A DNA stretch of 8,486 nucleotides. Origin: an uncultured Oxalobacteraceae bacterium (GTDB lineage Bacteria; Pseudomonadota; Gammaproteobacteria; Burkholderiales; Burkholderiaceae). Under the pieces are notes generated by a model that saw nothing but the letters and a program-made list of their open reading frames with translations, was not told the DNA's origin and did no database searches. A program made the translations under genes and the position numbers. The stretch spans positions 1-8,486 of the forward strand of contig CAMLDH010000151.1 of assembly GCA_946478765.1 (NCBI GenBank). The letters run 5' to 3'. How positions within the stretch are numbered: the first letter of the stretch is position 1; every line of letters starts with the position of its first letter. Positions 6,423 to 8,486 of this stretch are shown here, one piece after another.

Positions 6423-6908
6423 GGCACGAATACACTCGCGCGCATGAGTCGATACACGCCACCAAAGGCCCACGTAGCTGATCTGAGTTCTGCTCCAGCA
6501 CGGTGGCCGGCCTATCTCGTAGCCGCGCTGGCGCTCCTTCAGTTTGCCGTAGTCGCGCTGTTCTCGAGCCTCTACTTTGAATTGGTTAGAACCGGAGTTG
6601 TGTCCGCCCTCGTGGCTCTGCTTGGCATCATGGCATGCATCTTCCTGTATGTGGCGGCAGCCAGATTTGCGTTCAAGCCAACGAACGGCAAGTATGGCTT
6701 CATGTTGGCCGCAGCAAGCCTCGGCTGGTCCGCCTCGGCTTGGAGCCTGAGGCATCTGTGGGGGTATCCGTTCTTGTTTGGTGCAGCGGTAGCGGTTGCT
6801 GGCTGGTGGCTCGTCAGAGCGAATCAAGTCAATGCTCTGTCCCCACCAAGTGCCGGCTAACCCTTCGCTCAAGCGGACGTGCCTTCGGCCCGCCGCTTAG
6901 CTCAAACG
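6417..6908 (+). mobile_element. Integron gene cassette 1
   Basis: The cassette runs from the T after the attI-like cut site to the G of the next core site, 492 bp. Its first bases and the last bases of its gene form a 12-bp inverse match (GTTAGCCGGCAC at 6416-6427 and GTGCCGGCTAAC at 6850-6861). This is the R'/R'' complementarity expected of a free circular cassette. It holds one gene with little non-coding DNA, plus a complete attC, and should be excisable if an integrase is supplied in trans. Confidence 0.88.
6444..6860 (+). CDS. Cassette-encoded four-helix membrane protein, unknown function
   Basis: 138 aa with no family that I recognise. After a polar N-terminus (1-20) there are four hydrophobic segments, about 22-44, 50-72, 84-98 and 107-124, with little loop sequence between them, so it is predicted to be a small inner-membrane protein. 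The TAA stop lies inside the attC R'' box, as is common in cassettes. The ATG at 6444 is 27 bp into the cassette. No strong Shine-Dalgarno sequence precedes it, so translation may be weak or depend on upstream reading. It is the first cassette and therefore nearest any cassette promoter. Similarity to small multidrug transporters (also about four helices) cannot be excluded, but I see no conserved membrane glutamate or family motif to support it. Confidence 0.8.
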   Translation: MSRYTPPKAHVADLSSAPARWPAYLVAALALLQFAVVALFSSLYFELVRTGVVSALVALLGIMACIFLYVAAARFAFKPTNGKYGFMLAAASLGWSASAWSLRHLWGYPFLFGAAVAVAGWWLVRANQVNALSPPSAG

Positions 6909-6914
6909 TTAGAT
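6855..6914 (+). other. attC site of cassette 1 (60 bp)
   Basis: R'' is GGCTAAC (6855-6861) and R' is GTTAGAT (6908-6914). Between them lie an L''-type CGCTCAAGCGG and an L'-type CCGCTTAGCTC, which pair as AAGCGG/CCGCTT. An inner stem CG-t-GCC / GGC-c-CG closes a TTC loop. The folded strand gives the hairpin with unpaired bases that integron integrases use. At 60 bp it is a compact, typical attC. Confidence 0.92.
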
Positions 6915-6948
6915 GCAGATTCTGTTCAGGTCCTGAACGGGGGGACGG

Positions 6949-7620
6949 ATGAACGCTAGCTACTTCAAAGATTACGTGTATCCCGCTCTGGATCTGATCC
7001 TGAAGCTTGTCATAGGCGTCGCCCTCGCGTTTCTCCTCCATCGGCGGGCCAATGCTGATAAGACAAAGGAGCGCCTCATTGACACATACCTGCAGTTCCT
7101 TGACTCGCAGGTCAAAGTGTCGCGAGGCCAGGTCGCTGGCTACGAGCAGTGGTTTTACAAGGCACTCCGCAAGCAGCTGTCGTCGCTCGATCTACCTTAC
7201 GACGCACGATCCTCCGTAGAGGAGGTCGTTAGCGAACAAGAGGCAAAGGTCAATCAGACAGATATAACTGCAGAGGAACTCGAAGTCTCCCGGTTCACCG
7301 CATTCACCTACCGCTTCTGTCTGCTCATCGGGGCACGCCGTTACTTCAGGAGAATCCGAAATTACGAAGATGGCTTGGAGCACTACCTACGGCAAGGCGG
7401 TGACGCGGAGGGCATAGCGAACCAAATCTTTGATTCACTCGAGTTTGCCGACCCACTGACTGCCTTCGCAAAAATCGTCGCCGAAAGACGTGCAAAGCAA
7501 GCAGTCGACGAATTAAAGACGACGTACATGAAACACGCGTTGAAAAGGCATGAGCGTTTAAACCTTGAGCTGATTAATCCGTACTCCACAGCGGTCGCAA
7601 GAGCAATCGACCGCATCTAA
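6949..7620 (+). CDS. Cassette-encoded protein with one N-terminal membrane segment, unknown function
   Basis: 223 aa; I do not recognise a family. Residues 10-31 form one hydrophobic segment followed by HRRANADKTKER, suggesting a membrane anchor with the body in the cytoplasm. The remainder is highly charged and predicted mostly helical, with long amphipathic stretches at about 36-60 and 165-200. The ATG at 6949 is preceded by a G-run (6939-6944) that can serve as a ribosome-binding site. A small palindrome, TTCAGG-T-CCTGAA (6925-6937), sits just upstream. The stop TAA (7618-7620) lies inside the attC R'' box. General layout (anchor plus helical body) is seen in some defence or toxin-antitoxin effectors encoded in cassettes, but nothing in the sequence proves such a role. 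Confidence 0.82.
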   Translation: MNASYFKDYVYPALDLILKLVIGVALAFLLHRRANADKTKERLIDTYLQFLDSQVKVSRGQVAGYEQWFYKALRKQLSSLDLPYDARSSVEEVVSEQEAKVNQTDITAEELEVSRFTAFTYRFCLLIGARRYFRRIRNYEDGLEHYLRQGGDAEGIANQIFDSLEFADPLTAFAKIVAERRAKQAVDELKTTYMKHALKRHERLNLELINPYSTAVARAIDRI

Positions 7621-7660
7621 CTGAGCCTTACCTGTAGCAACCTGCGTTTGAAAATGGCTC
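7613..7660 (+). other. Truncated attC of cassette 2
   Basis: R'' GCATCTAAC (7613-7621) is followed by GAGCC (7623-7627), which can pair with GGCTC (7656-7660) like L''/L' boxes. No R' box of GTTRRRY form follows where expected. GTTTGAA at 7646-7652 is too close and too poor to serve. The site looks half deleted, so cassette 2 probably cannot be excised cleanly. Confidence 0.55.
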
Positions 7661-7795
7661 GACCTGCATTTGACCGCTTTTTCGACCAAGAATAACTGCA
7701 TCTATCGCCCTTCTCAAACCAGAGATAACTGCAAATGAACCTGCATTCAGCCGCGCCGACCTGCATTCCATCGGCGCGAACCAGGAATAACTGCA
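7640..7795. repeat. Cluster of CTGCA-centred short repeats
   Basis: Two motif types alternate in non-coding DNA. ACCTGCATT occurs at 7662, 7739 and 7759, with a variant ACCTGCGTT at 7640. ACCA-rrr-ATAACTGCA occurs at 7685-7700, 7718-7733 and 7780-7795. CTGCA (or CTGCG) starts at 7642, 7664, 7696, 7729, 7741, 7761 and 7791, giving gaps of 22, 32, 33, 12, 20 and 30 bp. I do not recognise the element. Possibilities are a binding array, a decayed repeat family, or duplicated integration-site debris. Confidence 0.7.
7752..7778. repeat. Perfect 8-bp-stem hairpin in the repeat cluster
   Basis: CGCGCCGA (7752-7759) and TCGGCGCG (7771-7778) are exact inverses around an 11-base loop holding one CTGCATT motif. 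There is no T-tract on the plus side, and the minus side lacks a U-run directly after the stem, so an intrinsic terminator is not well supported. It lies between the convergent cassette-2 gene and TPR gene, where a terminator would be useful. Confidence 0.6.
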
Positions 7796-7909
7796 ATTGA
7801 AAATCCTCCAAAAACTCATGGTTTGTCGTTGTTCATGGAACAAGTTTGATGGACTGAGTTTCTGGACACAGAGCATCTGGCATTGCGGCCGACAGGCATT
7901 GAACAGAGT

Positions 7910-8485
7910 TCATCGTTGAAGCTGTGCGACACGCTGCCTGAGCAATTGCAACTCCTTCTCGAAGTACGCGTCATAGTGAGTCATGCCGCTCTGTTGATAC
8001 ACGCTATGGGCTGCTTCGAAGGCGTTTATCGCCGCCGTCAAGTACATGGCGTTTTGTTCCCGCTCGCCCATTATCCCAAGCGCTAAGCCGAGATTTTTCT
8101 GGGTTGCCGCCCACTGCAGCGGCCCCTGTTCGCGGGTGAGTTCCTTCAACGCCTCCCGAAAGGCGGCCACCGCTTGCTCCAGACGGGCAGTGCCGCTTTC
8201 CCGTTCGCCCAGTCTCCCAAGTGCGACGCCGAGGTTGATCTGGGTTATCGCCCACTGCAGTGGCACCCGTTCGCGGGTGCGTTCCTTCAACGCCTCCCGA
8301 AAGGCGGCCACCGCTTGCTCCAGGCGGGCAGTGCCGCTTTCCCGTTCGCCCAGTGTCCAAAGTGCGGCGCCGAGGTTGTTCTGGGTCATCGCCCACTCCA
8401 GCGGCTCCCGTTCGCGGGTGCGTTCCTGCAGCGCCTCCCGAAAGGCGGCCACCGCTTGCTCCAGGCGGGCAGTGCCGCTTTCCCG
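7910..8485 (-). CDS. Tetratricopeptide-repeat protein, C-terminal part (5' end outside window)
   Basis: The frame is open to the right edge of the window, so the start is not visible. The GTG at 8452 lies inside a repeat (EQAVAAF) and is not a start. The visible ~191 residues comprise three 47-residue units with the pattern GT-RLEQAVAAFREAL, then TRE-PL-WA-TQ-NLG-AL--LGERE. The last unit leads into a divergent helix pair and a final coiled helix ending VAQLQR and a TGA at 7912-7910. The helix-turn-helix pattern is that of TPR solenoids, which bind partner proteins. Proteins with such regular TPRs often carry an N-terminal enzymatic or NTPase/protease domain (for example CHAT or NB-ARC type); none can be seen here. 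No neighbour on its strand helps to define a role. Confidence 0.88.
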   Translation of the reverse strand, partial: RESGTARLEQAVAAFREALQERTREREPLEWAMTQNNLGAALWTLGERESGTARLEQAVAAFREALKERTRERVPLQWAITQINLGVALGRLGERESGTARLEQAVAAFREALKELTREQGPLQWAATQKNLGLALGIMGEREQNAMYLTAAINAFEAAHSVYQQSGMTHYDAYFEKELQLLRQRVAQLQR

Positions 8486-8486
8486 T
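8066..8486 (-). repeat. 141-bp tandem TPR-coding repeats
   Basis: The block GCCTCCCGAAAGGCGGCCAC recurs at 8151, 8292 and 8433, exactly 141 bp (47 codons) apart, and much of each unit is identical. The array reaches the window edge, so more copies are likely beyond it, and the assembly here may be collapsed. Confidence 0.92.

Larger units (their letters stand above)
6909..7660 (+). mobile_element. Integron gene cassette 2 (3' end incomplete)
   Basis: It starts at the core cut site (G|TTAGATGC, 6908-6916) and contains one gene. Its R'' box GCATCTAAC (7613-7621) is the exact inverse of GTTAGATGC, so both cassette ends are recognisable. The last part of its attC is missing, and I place the end near 7660, where the last attC-like pairing is seen. 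The true limit is uncertain. Confidence 0.75.

Noticed and set aside
7646..7652. GTTTGAA as R' box of the cassette-2 attC
   Set aside because: It would make the site only 40 bp and does not pair with the R'' box GCATCTAAC; the GAGCC/GGCTC pairing spans it.
7628..7876. 82-aa minus-strand frame in the repeat cluster
   Set aside because: Its sequence is just the translated CTGCA repeats (CNCSY-like segments); no start signal and no family similarity.

Overview
The window looks like one short-read contig from a Gram-negative proteobacterium, probably beta or gamma. That placement rests on the style of the Tn402/Tn5053-type transposition genes, an integron with 60-bp attC sites, a Tat signal peptide and an IS3-family remnant; it is an inference and no species is claimed. 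The first 98 bases are not genomic: 40 bases of poly-C/poly-T lead into a near-perfect Illumina P5/Read-1 adapter. Both contig ends lie inside near-identical tandem repeats (144 bp on the left, 141 bp on the right), which may be why assembly stopped there.

Left part (99-1431). A minus-strand gene, cut by the contig end, encodes a Tat-exported protein made of 48-residue beta-propeller-like repeats. About 330 bp follow in which I see no gene. Next comes a decayed 3' end of an IS3-family transposase, which begins at a 19-bp palindrome.

Centre (1432-6050). This is a complete Tn402/Tn5053-family transposition module: a 25-bp terminal inverted repeat (IRt type), a second internal TniA-binding-type repeat, then tniA (DDE transposase), tniB (AAA ATPase), tniQ (zinc-motif targeting protein), a res site, and tniR (serine resolvase). 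The first three genes overlap or nearly abut and form one operon. The module carries no cargo genes, and no matching right-hand inverted repeat is visible.

Right of the centre (6051-7660). An integron appears to have lost its integrase. Only the first ~46 codons of intI remain (minus strand, 6286 to about 6149), with an in-frame TAG. They lie under a LexA/SOS-type operator (6292-6315). An attI-like site with two 12-bp direct repeats follows, then two gene cassettes reading away from tniR. Cassette 1 (6417-6908) is intact, encodes a four-helix membrane protein, and ends in a well-formed attC. Cassette 2 (from 6909) encodes a 223-aa protein with one N-terminal membrane segment. It has the correct attC R'' box, but the far side of its attC is missing. 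The layout differs from class 1 integrons in Tn402, where the cassettes point towards tniR; here tniR and intI are tail to tail. The simplest reading is that a tni element landed in, or rearranged into, the integrase gene of an existing (perhaps chromosomal) integron and later lost its right end. The cassettes could then move only with integrase supplied from elsewhere.

Far right (7621-8486). A non-coding stretch carries repeated CTGCA-centred motifs and a perfect hairpin. It is followed by the C-terminal part of a minus-strand tetratricopeptide-repeat protein that runs off the window.
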